A stretch of 64,000 nucleotides of DNA from Dermatophagoides farinae (Eukaryota; Arthropoda; Arachnida; Sarcoptiformes; Pyroglyphidae), in assembly GCF_024713945.1 (NCBI RefSeq), contig NW_027461515.1:62001-126000 (forward strand). The letters are read 5' to 3'. The notes below the pieces were generated by a model, which searched no databases, was not told the origin of the DNA, and saw only the letters and a program-made list of their open reading frames with translations. Of this stretch, positions 31,213 to 41,124 are shown in pieces. Within the stretch, counting starts at the first letter, position 1. The number at the start of each line of letters is the position of its first letter. The translations under genes and the position numbers were made by a program.

Positions 31213-31758
31213 CTAATCTTTTGGTTTGTTAAACTTTTTGTAGAGTTTTGAATGTTTTATTACAAATAAGCAGATAAATTTATTCGATGACTCCTCCTCC
31301 ATAATCAGTTTTTGGTAGTTATCTATTTCAAACGGTATTTTAAGCTTGAAGTCTTTCAGTTGTATTTCCTAAAAATATAGTTTTAAATTTACACTTACGT
31401 TTGTATCTCTAATGTATCGGCACTCATATTCGTCAAACAACTTTTTGGCTATGTATTTATCGTGTTCGGTCAGTGTAACTGAGTCAGATATTTCATTCAA
31501 AAACTGGTAAAAAGTTTCGCTCTTTAAACAAGTTTCGAACGATCCCGCATATTTAAATGCATTTTTATATATGTTTTTTGACGTTTCTGGATAAACTTCA
31601 TATTCATTTGAGAAGTCTGAGCTTTTTTTTTTTTCAACCAAACCGTGAATCGTCTGATTTTTCCCCAAAAAAATGCCGTTTTTAAAAAACTTAAAATTGT
31701 TGGTATTCAATTCATTCTGGTCTTTCTTCGTGACTTTTCCGGTGCAATTATCAGTCAT
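31213..31758 (-). CDS. hypothetical protein, 171 aa, one 30-base intron
   Basis: I do not recognise this protein. Exon 1 (31758-31399) encodes 120 residues and exon 2 (31368-31213) another 51 after removal of a 30-base intron in phase 0; without splicing the frame ends at an intronic TAG after a few aberrant codons. The product is soluble and charged, with a probable helical bundle around residues 65-115 (KNAFKYAGSFETCLKSETFY, HDKYIAKKLFDEYECRYI) and a Lys-rich end. It lies just downstream of polymerase alpha on the same strand, 82 bases from its stop codon. It may be a small subunit of a larger complex, but that is conjecture. Confidence 0.65.
31369..31398 (-). other. 30-base spliceosomal intron
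   Basis: On the minus strand it starts GTAAGT and ends TTTTAG, phase 0. Its own final TAG would end the frame if retained; removal adds a 51-residue open frame. Confidence 0.78.
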
Positions 31759-31840
31759 AAAGTCGAAAAATTTATTTAATTAATTTATAAGAATGCACAA
31801 ATTTACGAACAATTTTGAAGCTTATAATTATATCACGAAA

Positions 31841-34800
31841 TTACAACAAGTAGCCATGAAAATTAGAGAAATCATTAAGTCGAATAGTTCTACTCTCGAA
31901 ACATCTCTCTATAAAATCTCTTATAGTCTTGACTATTTTATCTAGTTTGTTCTTTTCAATTGTTGGAACATAAAGCTGATCGTTAAAAACATTTTGTATT
32001 GTTGCAATTATATTGTTTTGTGTGTAATAATTATTAGTTACATAAATATCGGTTGATTCGCAGTTTGGACATACTAGAGGTTTTTCAATTACCGAACAAC
32101 AAGTTTTGCACTGGAATAGAAGTTCGTGAATGCCAGCTGTTTTTTCTCTAATAAACCATTTGATCGTTTTTATGACCAGATCTGGCGCGATTTCCTGAAA
32201 ACAGTTGCCACAGAGCATGGTTTTATTAATTTTTGTGTTTTGATAGCCACAACTTTCGCATTTAATGGTCAAACGGAAATAATCAGTTGCGTTGTACTTC
32301 AAAAGGTCAATAGCGTTAAGTCTAGAATAAACTAAGTTGTCGTTTGTTCCAGACGTGTTCTTGTCTTGTGGGCTGCTAGAATTGATTTTTAAATGATGAA
32401 TTAAATTTTCAAGAGGGTAAATTTCTTCTAGCAATCGTTTTATGGGAGCGTACAGTTGGGCTTTGCAATACCAATCACGATCAATTTCAAATTGGTTGTT
32501 ACTTAAAAATTCAATAGGATGCACGGATCGTATGCCAGAAGGGTCTTGTTTGACAATTAAATACGGAATCCTAGAAAAAACACTTATGTTAAATCCTAGT
32601 TTTTGCAATCTGCGTGCTATTTGTACTTGAGGAGAAGGATCGTTAGGTGGATAATCATTCAAAGGTTTGTTGAGTTGCCTAATAATTATGAAATCATCTA
32701 TGGCTTGCGACGCGGATAGTTTTTTGTAAGCTTTGCTTAGAATCGTATCAATCTTCTCGATTCTCGTTATCTGATCGCTTTCTTCGAGCAATATGGCGTC
32801 CAGTAGCTCGTTTCCTACGTTTTTGCTCAAGTTACACCAGTCTCGACGAACAACATACAAACCTTTCTTTTCTACCACAAAACCATTATCAACAACCTTG
32901 GCTGCAGCATACGTTTTTTTTGCTGTAAGTAACATCCTCTTGAAAATATCCTCCAACTCTATTTCTAATAATTCATATTTACTATTTACTTGTTTGATTA
33001 CATTTTCAGCCAGAGCCACTGCTTGTTGATATCCGGTTGAAATTTCATTTGATGAATCTTTGAGTCCTGTTCCTATCATAATACTATCGGTATCTCCGTA
33101 AACTATTCTCAAATTCATGTTAGTTTTCACAAAATCTGCAGTACTCTTCAAAATGTCTCTTCCAACGCTTGTAATCAAAGACGCAAGCTCTTTAGAATAA
33201 AACCGGAAATTTGTGAATCCGAGAGAACCATACATAGAATTGGCAATGAGTTTTATAGCTTTTTGACGTATATTTAAAGAATTGTACAAAGCTGGATTCG
33301 TAACTCGGTATTGATTCATCGATGATTTTATTTTTCGCCTCTTCTTCAAGAGTGTATCTAATATCACGGATAAAACTCCTCTTTCATTATTAGAATTACA
33401 GTTACATTCTGAACTGCTGTTTCCTTTATGGTTTTTATTTATTGTGGTGAAGTCTATGTTGTATTCAAGTATAATACTGGGGTATAACGATGCGAAATCT
33501 AAATATAAAATGTAATCATCGTGAAGTCCTTTGATTGGATCTAAAACCAATCCCCCGCTGTAGGTAGAAACTTCAGAAGTATCGATTTGATTGGGATTGG
33601 GTAACAATAAGTTCCGTGCAATGAATTCACGCGTAATAATTAATTCGTTTCTCAAGGCTCTTTTACCTGTTGAACTATATTCGATTGGAGAATTACTAAT
33701 TATCGATAATTGCTTGATTGTTTCGAAAATTTCGAATTTATGTAACATCTGCAAATTCAGTAAAGGTTCCTGCAAACAAACGTGAAATATTTTGTTGGTC
33801 AATTCTTCGAGTGTGTTCGCTTCAAACATTTTAAACAGCTGTAAAAAGTCAAATTGAGCTCGCAGCTCAGGACTTACAGTGTCATTCGGCTGAACATTTA
33901 GATTTTTAGATAGATTTGTTATTAATATTAAGGCCGTGCTGAACTCAAATTCATTAAGCAAGTATTTCGCGATTTTTTTACTGATCGAAGACTCGACCAA
34001 GCTTGCGAAGCCCACTTCATTGGACCCACCTTTCATTAGATCGGCAACAGTTTGCTTAGAATCACAAATATAGTAGCTGGAAAACAAGTCGTTTTTTATT
34101 AAACGATTAATGTCCAGTAAGTCATGTTGAAGTATTAGCCTGCAAGCTGTAGTTTTGATATTTTGCGGGCAGTTATTAATTAATTCCCAGAAGATGGGAA
34201 GGACTTGCGAATTGAACTCGTAACCAGTTATGATAACGGGATTCTTTAAGTATATGTAAGTAGTAACTTCTTCTAGAAATTTTTCTAAGCTGTCGTAAAG
34301 TTTAAGCGATTTTAAAGTAGTGTCGAGAAATTTGCGCAAACAGGAATCGGCAGCTACGTATAAAAAAATCAATTGTTCACCATCATTATTGTTGGTTGGA
34401 AGATTTGAACCCAAATCGTTACACAGGTCCGTGTAAAAAGTAGATAAAATGATGTAGGAAAAAGACTTCTCGTATCTTTGATATTTTAACGAAACACTCA
34501 TGATGCTCGAAAGAGGTTTTTTGTCAAAATCTAAAAAGTGAACTTTATGTTTCATGTAATCGATATGTGGAATTTCGGTTTCGAGAAAAATCCAAGCTGG
34601 TGAACCAACGTTTTTATGAAGGATATAAGACTGAGTAAGATTAAGGGATTCTTGGGTAACAAAGGGAAAACTTTGACTTAAACTTCTATCTTTCAATACA
34701 AGTTTATGATTAGAATAAAAAGAAAACAAATATTTGACGTGCTGAGATAAGCAGTCTAATTTTATATAGCTATACGTCAAACACGAGTTAGGTTCTCTCA

Positions 34801-35932
34801 ATTTAACGATGGAAATGAAATATGGTGGGACGTGTGATTTACTAATTAAGGCCTTATAAGCTTCATTCGAAGATATATAATTGTCCAAGTCAAAATTAGG
34901 TCTTATAGATTCTTCGATTCTAAATAAATAAGAAGTCGGTACATTGTAGATGGGAATGGTCATGGGATACTGGTTCTGATGGGGATCCATGTAAATACCA
35001 TTCAGTACTAAAGTGTCATCACATGCTTTTTTAATACCCAGAAAATAGAATAAAACTCCTTTGAAATGCTTGTTTAAAAAATCGTGTTTTAAGAAAGAAT
35101 ACTTGTCAAAAGTATTAATATGATCGGGTTTCAGAGTTCGAGTAGCAGACATTCTAATTGTTTTATTTGGTTTCGAAGCGGAGTGCGGTTTGTTATTATT
35201 ATTATTTTGGATTGTTTTGCTTGCCTGGTTACTAGCTGTCATGTTACTAGTTTTTAAAATTTTATGCGCCACATTTTTCGTTTTGGGAGAATTAAAAGAA
35301 TGAATGGCTTCAGTTTTTTTCTTTGTAGGCGTGTCTTCATTTTGAGACTTAATAAGTGGACTAGCATCTGAATTTGTAGAGCTAACCTGACTTAAGGATG
35401 AAATATATTCAGTTGAGAACGATGAAAAAGCGAAGCAATCAATATTTATATTTATAGAAGCTGAATAGTCTTTGTTGTAAATCGGACTTTTGACCGGATC
35501 AAAATTCGTCTGACTGCTCAGATCAATGTAGTTCCGTTTGCAAATTGGAGTTCTGCAGATTGAACTAGCAGCAACCGATTCGTTCTCCGATAAAGCCGTG
35601 AATTCAGTATTTTTCACAGTGGTCAAATCATTAGAAACTGACGAAACACAACTTGAACACTGCATTGGCGTTAAACTATAAAAAGAGTTACTTGAGCTGG
35701 AATTAAGTACGTGCGATTCAAACGTTAGCTGTTTTTCTTCCGAAGAAGAGCTTTCCTTCTGAAAATTTATCGAATTTTCAGGATGTAAAGAGCGAAAGTA
35801 GTCCGTGCTAACATTTTCATTAATGAAATTATGTAAATTTAAATTTAGCATTTTGTTCGTACTAAAATCATGGTTATTTAACCTATCTTGCGACTGATTT
35901 CTATGCAACAAAGAATCAAATGTTTGTGACAT
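31841..35932 (-). CDS. POLA1: DNA polymerase alpha catalytic subunit
   Basis: Family B polymerase that extends primase RNA primers at replication origins and on the lagging strand. The 1363-residue protein has a long Ser/Asn-rich N-terminal region (about 260 residues) and a degenerate exonuclease domain. The polymerase motifs follow: YLDFASLYPSIILEYNI (motif A, near residue 810), RQKAIKLIANSMYGSLGF (motif B) and IVYGDTDSIMIG (motif C, near 945). GLYVVRRDWCNLSKNVGN and DYPPNDPSPQVQIARRL are typical of alpha rather than delta, epsilon or zeta. The C-terminus carries the zinc modules CESCGYQNTKINKTMLCGNC and CKTCCSVIEKPLVCPNC that bind the B subunit. Length is close to the usual 1450. No intron was found. 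Confidence 0.95.
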   Translation of the reverse strand: MSQTFDSLLHRNQSQDRLNNHDFSTNKMLNLNLHNFINENVSTDYFRSLHPENSINFQKESSSSEEKQLTFESHVLNSSSSNSFYSLTPMQCSSCVSSVSNDLTTVKNTEFTALSENESVAASSICRTPICKRNYIDLSSQTNFDPVKSPIYNKDYSASININIDCFAFSSFSTEYISSLSQVSSTNSDASPLIKSQNEDTPTKKKTEAIHSFNSPKTKNVAHKILKTSNMTASNQASKTIQNNNNNKPHSASKPNKTIRMSATRTLKPDHINTFDKYSFLKHDFLNKHFKGVLFYFLGIKKACDDTLVLNGIYMDPHQNQYPMTIPIYNVPTSYLFRIEESIRPNFDLDNYISSNEAYKALISKSHVPPYFISIVKLREPNSCLTYSYIKLDCLSQHVKYLFSFYSNHKLVLKDRSLSQSFPFVTQESLNLTQSYILHKNVGSPAWIFLETEIPHIDYMKHKVHFLDFDKKPLSSIMSVSLKYQRYEKSFSYIILSTFYTDLCNDLGSNLPTNNNDGEQLIFLYVAADSCLRKFLDTTLKSLKLYDSLEKFLEEVTTYIYLKNPVIITGYEFNSQVLPIFWELINNCPQNIKTTACRLILQHDLLDINRLIKNDLFSSYYICDSKQTVADLMKGGSNEVGFASLVESSISKKIAKYLLNEFEFSTALILITNLSKNLNVQPNDTVSPELRAQFDFLQLFKMFEANTLEELTNKIFHVCLQEPLLNLQMLHKFEIFETIKQLSIISNSPIEYSSTGKRALRNELIITREFIARNLLLPNPNQIDTSEVSTYSGGLVLDPIKGLHDDYILYLDFASLYPSIILEYNIDFTTINKNHKGNSSSECNCNSNNERGVLSVILDTLLKKRRKIKSSMNQYRVTNPALYNSLNIRQKAIKLIANSMYGSLGFTNFRFYSKELASLITSVGRDILKSTADFVKTNMNLRIVYGDTDSIMIGTGLKDSSNEISTGYQQAVALAENVIKQVNSKYELLEIELEDIFKRMLLTAKKTYAAAKVVDNGFVVEKKGLYVVRRDWCNLSKNVGNELLDAILLEESDQITRIEKIDTILSKAYKKLSASQAIDDFIIIRQLNKPLNDYPPNDPSPQVQIARRLQKLGFNISVFSRIPYLIVKQDPSGIRSVHPIEFLSNNQFEIDRDWYCKAQLYAPIKRLLEEIYPLENLIHHLKINSSSPQDKNTSGTNDNLVYSRLNAIDLLKYNATDYFRLTIKCESCGYQNTKINKTMLCGNCFQEIAPDLVIKTIKWFIREKTAGIHELLFQCKTCCSVIEKPLVCPNCESTDIYVTNNYYTQNNIIATIQNVFNDQLYVPTIEKNKLDKIVKTIRDFIERCFESRTIRLNDFSNFHGYLL

Positions 35933-36213
35933 TAAAATTAGCTAACAAAGCCTCAACTGCGTGTAGAGAACGGACTGAAAGTGATAAATTATACACCGTA
36001 AATTTATAAAAAATAGTATTAATTAAAAAATTTTCCACCATACTCGAGTATCGTATAAGGCACTAGCTCAACGCTAAAGGAAAAAAACTCTTGGAAATGC
36101 TCAAATATTTTTTTTGCATTCGTATTTAAAGTAACAGTGCTGTACGGTCGGGTTTTTTCAAATATGCGTAATCAAGTAATGTTTGATAGCTCAATTTTTT
36201 TGATTTCTTAAAA

Positions 36214-36559
36214 ATGCTGGGAATATTTTATTGGATTTTTCTAATTTTGATTCTTTTAACAGTTATACTGTTTATCTGGATGAGTTTAAAAACAAACGTT
36301 CCTTACATGATTGAGATTCCTTCTCGATACTTCCAAAACATCGAAAATAGTGCTGAGATGAAATTCATCGAAGCCACAGCAAAAAAAACTAATTAAAGAC
36401 ATATATGACTACATAGAATGTTCAGTTGAATCAGCACAAACTAAACAGTTGAATGCAATTACTGTAACAGATCGCTGGGAAAAAAGTGGTTTTCACTTGT
36501 TAATCAACTTCCCCAGCTTCGGTGTCAGCTGCACTTGGTTGAGCAAAGTAATGGTATAG
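36214..36559 (+). pseudogene. small single-pass membrane protein, apparent frameshift in an A8 run
   Basis: From the ATG at 36214 the frame encodes an N-terminal membrane anchor (IFYWIFLILILLTVILFIWM), then about 35 soluble residues, and stops at a TAA right after a run of eight A bases near 36381-36388. One frame over, an open frame continues from the same run to a TAG at 36557-36559 with coding-like helical content (DIYDYIECSVESAQTKQLNA, ITVTDRWEKKWFSLVNQL). No GT-AG pair of suitable length can bridge the shift. Either the A run has a sequencing or assembly error of one base, the gene is broken, or ribosomes shift there. The extended form would overlap the antisense neighbour by 66 bases. 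The 60-residue short form alone is the other possibility. Confidence 0.5.
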
Positions 36560-36893
36560 GTCATCGTCCAGGCTAAATGCAGTGTGTCAGATGATAAACT
36601 TACCTTTCTTTTGTTAGGTCTTGTTTTTTCTGAAACTTGGGATAATCTTTTTGTTTAGAGCTTCGTTTTCGCTGCTTCTGCACGCTTGTGGTTTTTACAA
36701 TGTTACGCTTGGGATTATTTTGCTTTTTGGGTTTGAATGATTGATCGTTCTCGTTGGCTATGGCTAGTCTAACGGCTTTAAGTATCTCACTTTCTGTCGG
36801 TTGTTTGTCTTTGTCATATCTGATAATCACAGGGACGAACACGACCTGTTCTCCGTTGACTTCACCCCGGACAGCTAGACCTTTGTTAATCAT
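36494..36893 (-). CDS. small basic protein with FoP-like C-terminal motif, one 31-base intron
   Basis: Exon 1 (36893-36604) encodes 96 codons plus two bases; after a 31-base intron, exon 2 (36572-36494) brings the total to 122 residues. The N-terminal part is compact (GEVNGEQVVFVPVIIRYDKD), the middle is strongly basic (Lys, Arg, Gln rich, residues 50-95), and the exon junction creates ESLDDDLYHYFAHQ. That last motif resembles the LDxxLDxYF element shared by mRNA-export proteins of the ALY/REF and CHTOP type. This is suggestive, not decisive. The 3' end overlaps the extended form of the plus-strand gene at 36214. Confidence 0.55.
36573..36603 (-). other. 31-base spliceosomal intron
   Basis: On the minus strand it starts GTAAGT and ends ATTTAG. 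Splicing in phase 2 creates the LDDDLYHYF motif at the junction. Confidence 0.75.
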
Positions 36894-37230
36894 ATGTAAA
36901 GACAGCTATAAAGAAAAGAGAAAATTCTTATCTATTAATTAAAAAATATATAAAGTGATATTGATTAAGCAGATAAATAGTAATTTTAAAATTTAATTTT
37001 ATTGGTATTTTAAGAAAATAAAAATTTTGCACGTAAATTTTTGATGTGCTCCAAAATTTTAATGCAGACAATTAATTTTTAGTTTTCGTTTTAACATTCG
37101 AATGTTTAAACCAAATAAAACTTTTATTAAGGAATAACAAATTAAACTATTTGGTTATACTTAAGACTTTTTGATTTAGTTAGATTAATTTAAACGGACT
37201 GATTATTACTGCTAGATCAAAATAACTTCA
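36894..37230. other. intergenic promoter region between divergent genes
   Basis: About 340 very AT-rich bases separating two divergently transcribed genes. No coding frame or RNA gene is seen; it presumably holds both promoters. Confidence 0.5.
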
Positions 37231-38095
37231 ATGAGTAGCACTGCTGATATATTATTCATAGCAATTCCTACTGTGTGCACTGTATCGGTAAGTAAAATTG
37301 TTCAGAAATGTTGTTTAGGTGTTGATTGTAGTTATTTTTTATTTCGCAAATTTATCAAGAAAAAAGTCAAAATTCAATGAGGAGAAGCATCGAAAGGCCC
37401 ATCTCGACGAGGAAATTTACAAGGCGGAAGATGAAAAGTTAGCCATTTTGGCAAAGCATATTGGGCTGAAGAAACTTGAGCGCAAGCGTAAGCTCAAAGA
37501 AAATGCGCAAAAAGAAGCTGCGAAAATGCACCAACAAGCCCAAAATCCTGTGATGTGGAACGGTCAATATCCAGTGAATCAAGTTGAAATCCCTGTGATC
37601 ATTGATGCCGGTATGGTACCACCGCAAAACCAAAATCCTGGCGTTTATCAGTATACTCCAGAAGTGTGTGGCTGCCAAGAGCCTAACAACATCATGTATG
37701 CACAACAACCACAAGTGGCATATCATCCTGTTATCGATCAACCACATCCCGCAGATGTTTTTGTCAGTCCAGTTATCGGATATCCGCCTGTTTCCGTTGT
37801 TGAACAACAATATCAGCCTCAACAATATATGATTGAGCAGCAATACCAGGCGCAACCGTCCGTGGCAGAACAACAACATCGCGCTCAGCAGTACGTGCAG
37901 GAATCTCCCTTAATGCCTGACAACTATCAGCATGTTCAAGCTAACCTTGACTCTGCTGACATTTATTTTTCACCTGCAACGAAGAAGGAGGATTTGCCAA
38001 AGTGCCCGCCTCCTGAGGTGAAAGAAGGGTACGTAGTGGTACCTATGGTAATGACAACTAAGAAAAGCTTCAAAAAAAAGAAAAAAACTAAATAA
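37231..38095 (+). CDS. single-pass membrane protein with Pro/Gln-rich tail, one 31-base intron
   Basis: Exon 1 (37231-37287, 19 codons) joins in phase 0 to exon 2 (37319-38095), giving 277 residues; the intron lies inside the coding sequence of the single membrane segment, whose halves are ILFIAIPTVCTVSV and LIVVIFYFANL. A basic, Glu/Lys-rich predicted coiled coil follows (residues 30-85). The rest is a Pro/Gln/Tyr-rich disordered region with imperfect repeats of the type EQQYQPQQY, EQQYQAQPS and EQQHRAQQY, then a Lys-rich end. I know no family with this layout. A short lumenal or extracellular N-terminus and a cytosolic tail are likely from the positive-inside rule. It precedes the alternative oxidase on the same strand. 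Confidence 0.75.
37288..37318 (+). other. 31-base spliceosomal intron
   Basis: Starts GTAAGT and ends GTTTAG, phase 0. It interrupts the coding sequence for the membrane segment; joining the flanks produces one continuous hydrophobic helix. Confidence 0.87.
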
Positions 38096-38225
38096 CTTCT
38101 CAAATAACTACTTAATAACTTACGTGTAGGTGTAGCATTTATTATTAAACTAAAATTTCGCTTTAATTATCTATATAAATTATCAAATAAAGTCTTTAAA
38201 CATTCCTACTTCAAAAAAAATTTGT

Positions 38226-39140
38226 ATGATCACAGAAAACCTGTCTTGTAAAACTACCAAAGCGCCGAAAAAGTTCGGCTTAAATATTTTGCTAAAACAT
38301 AGACCGCTTTGGAAATCGATCAATTTGAAACGAAGCGATCTAGACGGCTGCTGCGCGGAAGATGTAGCTATTTTTCCGCCTAAAAAAAGCTGGGCGTCTT
38401 TTCCGAAAAATAACATCGGTTTGCCCGACCTCAGACTACCTCATAAAAACTGGACCGAGGAAGAATTGAATTCTATACAAATTACGCACTTGAAACCCAA
38501 GTGCTTTACAGATCATTGCGCATACATCTCAGTGTCTATACTAAGACTCTTGTACGATGTTTTCTCCGGTTACAAGTTTGGCTATATTACAGAACATTCG
38601 ATGATCAATAGAGTGATTATCTTAGAAACCATTGCAGCCATTCCTGGAATGATCGGTGCTACCGTACGACACTTGCGTTCAATCAGACACATGATTCCGG
38701 ACTACGGATACATTCACACGCTGCTTGAAGAAGCCGAAAACGAGCGTATGCACTTGATGACGGCTTTGCTCTTGAAAAAACCTGGTATTATAACTAAAAT
38801 TCTAGTTAACTGTGGACAAATATTTTTTGCAACCTTTTATGCAACGATGTATTGTTTATCGTCGAGATACTGCCACAGATTTGTTGGTTACCTGGAAGAA
38901 GAAGCCGTCAAGACATACACTGGTATAGTGGACCACATTGACCAAGGTGACATTCCGGGATTTGAAATTCCAGCTCCGCCCGCGGCTCGCGCCTATTGGA
39001 ACCTTCCTAAAAACGCTACTTTGAGAGACATCTGGCTGTCGATCAGAGCAGACGAAGCTCACCACCGTGAAGTCAACCACGAACTAGGCGATATAGTTAA
39101 AATCAAAAATTCTATCAATCCTATTTTACCGGGACACTAA
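38226..39140 (+). CDS. AOX: mitochondrial-type alternative oxidase
   Basis: Di-iron ubiquinol oxidase of the inner mitochondrial membrane or a derived organelle, passing electrons to oxygen without pumping protons. The 304-residue protein has all iron-ligand motifs: E134 in ILETIAAIPGM, E173 and H176 in AENERMHLMTAL, the Glu cluster at 224-226 in GYLEEEAVKTY, and E277 and H280 in RADEAHHREVNHELGD. Two hydrophobic stretches give the usual monotopic membrane surface. The first 40 residues are rich in Lys, Ser, Thr and Leu with few acids and could be a targeting presequence. The nearest regulatory Cys cannot be assigned with confidence. Base composition is visibly less AT-rich than in most neighbours. 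The stop is 42 bases from that of the convergent gene. Confidence 0.97.
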   Translation: MITENLSCKTTKAPKKFGLNILLKHRPLWKSINLKRSDLDGCCAEDVAIFPPKKSWASFPKNNIGLPDLRLPHKNWTEEELNSIQITHLKPKCFTDHCAYISVSILRLLYDVFSGYKFGYITEHSMINRVIILETIAAIPGMIGATVRHLRSIRHMIPDYGYIHTLLEEAENERMHLMTALLLKKPGIITKILVNCGQIFFATFYATMYCLSSRYCHRFVGYLEEEAVKTYTGIVDHIDQGDIPGFEIPAPPAARAYWNLPKNATLRDIWLSIRADEAHHREVNHELGDIVKIKNSINPILPGH

Positions 39141-39181
39141 TTTTGTCTGTCAAAGTAATATATATTTGTAACAATAACTTT

Positions 39182-40936
39182 TTATGCATTTAAGTCATTT
39201 AATGGTACGTAATCTATTAAAGCTTCGTGTAGATGAACTGAATTGCTGTAGTAATTATCAGCGTCAGCTAGTGTGCATTTAAGTACCATATTGTAAATAT
39301 CTTGCTGGTTAAAATGGTAGATATTGCTCATTAGGCTTATACTATCGTCTAGTTTATAGCTACATGACATAAGAAATAGTCTTTCGAGTCGCGTTATCGG
39401 GTTGAAGTCCCAGAAATTAGCAGGCAGAAGCAGCAAACATTCCAGTGTGTCGTCCGGGGTTGCTTGAACATTGGTAAATTTATCTATATTCTTAAAAAAC
39501 AAGTGAGGCACCAAAACTGTGATTGCGGAAGGAAATAAAAGCGCGTTGAGCCAGGAAAAACTGCTTTTTTCTTCATTACCGGTCTTAAATGTCTTATTTG
39601 AAACTAAACCGTCTATGATGGAGTTGTATGCTAGTGAGAACATATATTTTGTTTCGGGATTATCTTTACTCACGAAGTCAACATAGGTGCTAAAGTTTTT
39701 GGCGAAAAGTTGACGAGTTTCGTCACAGTTATATTTTTTTAAATCAAAGCTAGTCGCTATATCAGCTAAAGGAAGAATTATGAGTGGAAAATTCGTCGGT
39801 AAAACGGCCCTTAAGATTGTATCTGTGAACTCAGTGTTATGTAAATGCTTGTGCACAGCGCTATGCAATTCCCAAATCGAAGAATGGATTCCTTTGTGTG
39901 CAATGAAATGCAGAATTTGGATTTTAAGTGTTTTAAACTTATTGATCACGAACTTCTCGTCAATATAATCAGAAGGTATTATTGACGAAATCAGTCTGTG
40001 CTTGTGTTTCACGTCCTTTACAAAATTTTGCGACTGCACGTTGAGAGGTTTGTACCGGGTATTTTCTGATATAAGAGAAAACAGTTGATAAAGAAAAAAC
40101 GTGTTTTTCACTAAGCTCCGCTGCAGCTGCATAGCCATTTCCGGCGGAATCACCTCAGAAAAAGAATCCTGTATAATGTTACACTCTGCCAACACTAGTT
40201 TAGTGTGGTGAATAAGTGCGAGCAACGAAAAACAATCAGTAGATGCATCTTGGTCGCGTTTAATACGTTGTATTAAAATTTGAAAAAAATCAACTAAACT
40301 GGAGTACTTCAAAATCAACAATCTTAGTTCTTCGGTTGTCTCGTCGAACACAAAAAAAATAGGCAAGTAAGCAATCAAGTAACTTATTATTCTGAGTGAC
40401 GAAAAAGTGATGAGTTTGTTTTGGTCTAAGAAGCAGGGCAAAAGCTCATTTATTTCATTTATTGACGGCAGTACCGATAAAATATTGTCGTCGCTCGAAT
40501 GATTTACTAATCGTTCGCTTTTTCGAGTAGCTTTTGTCTTTGTAAAGTCCAAAAGTTTGAAGTAGATATCGTGAATTTGGGGAAAGTATTCGCGAGTGTA
40601 CAAAAAGTTTTTCACTGTACTCAGAAGCACGCAGTTGGCGACGTCGTTTGAAGCTGTCTGTTCAAGAGAAATCAAATGCATTGGCTTATTCGGTGTGTGT
40701 ACGGATATCTTGTAATTGATTTGGTTTGTGTATACATAGTTATACCTGGTGTTTGACGTAGATTCAGAATGTTTGCCACCAAAACGCCCATCAAGCATAG
40801 AACTGTGAGTGAGCTCTAATTTGCATGTTTTGTTCTCTTCTAGCTGCGTTAAAAGATCATCAAAGTTTTTTTTTTCGATCGTCCAAAAAACAATTTTCTT
40901 ATTTATCAGATTCACAACAGGTGTAAACGTTGACAT
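39182..40936 (-). CDS. hypothetical protein, 584 aa, mostly helical
   Basis: I do not recognise this protein. It is 584 residues, starts at a clear ATG and seems soluble and largely alpha-helical in its last 400 residues, in the style of an alpha-solenoid (for example RLISSIIPSDYIDEKFVINK, YMFSLAYNSIIDGLVSNK). The N-terminal 150 residues include some strand-like segments (RYNYVYTNQINYKISVHT). Cysteines are scattered and no zinc motif is seen. It converges with the alternative oxidase. The composition and lack of low complexity suggest a conserved complex subunit, such as a tethering, nuclear pore or RNA-processing component, that has diverged too far to name by eye. Confidence 0.7.
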   Translation of the reverse strand: MSTFTPVVNLINKKIVFWTIEKKNFDDLLTQLEENKTCKLELTHSSMLDGRFGGKHSESTSNTRYNYVYTNQINYKISVHTPNKPMHLISLEQTASNDVANCVLLSTVKNFLYTREYFPQIHDIYFKLLDFTKTKATRKSERLVNHSSDDNILSVLPSINEINELLPCFLDQNKLITFSSLRIISYLIAYLPIFFVFDETTEELRLLILKYSSLVDFFQILIQRIKRDQDASTDCFSLLALIHHTKLVLAECNIIQDSFSEVIPPEMAMQLQRSLVKNTFFLYQLFSLISENTRYKPLNVQSQNFVKDVKHKHRLISSIIPSDYIDEKFVINKFKTLKIQILHFIAHKGIHSSIWELHSAVHKHLHNTEFTDTILRAVLPTNFPLIILPLADIATSFDLKKYNCDETRQLFAKNFSTYVDFVSKDNPETKYMFSLAYNSIIDGLVSNKTFKTGNEEKSSFSWLNALLFPSAITVLVPHLFFKNIDKFTNVQATPDDTLECLLLLPANFWDFNPITRLERLFLMSCSYKLDDSISLMSNIYHFNQQDIYNMVLKCTLADADNYYSNSVHLHEALIDYVPLNDLNA

Positions 40937-41124
40937 AGCAAACTAGTATTAAAATCCTGCTTTCAACTATTTAATCAAGCAGTAGTCTGTAATGTTAAAT
41001 AAACTTCAACACCAGTAGTAAGGTTAAACATTACGCTACCAAATATTTAAAATTTTTCTTTTATAAAATTATCTAGTTTTATCAATTCTTCAGCGTAAAT
41101 TTGGGAAGACACTAGTTATGTACA

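Noticed and set aside
35933-36213. Relatively GC-rich patch upstream of 36214 considered as a structured RNA
   Set aside because: It matches none of the U1, U2, U4, U5 or U6 core motifs I know and shows no convincing fold by eye.
36214-36559. Identification of the frameshifted gene as SEC66/SEC71
   Set aside because: The membrane anchor plus helix layout is similar, but residue matches are too weak and that family is mainly fungal.
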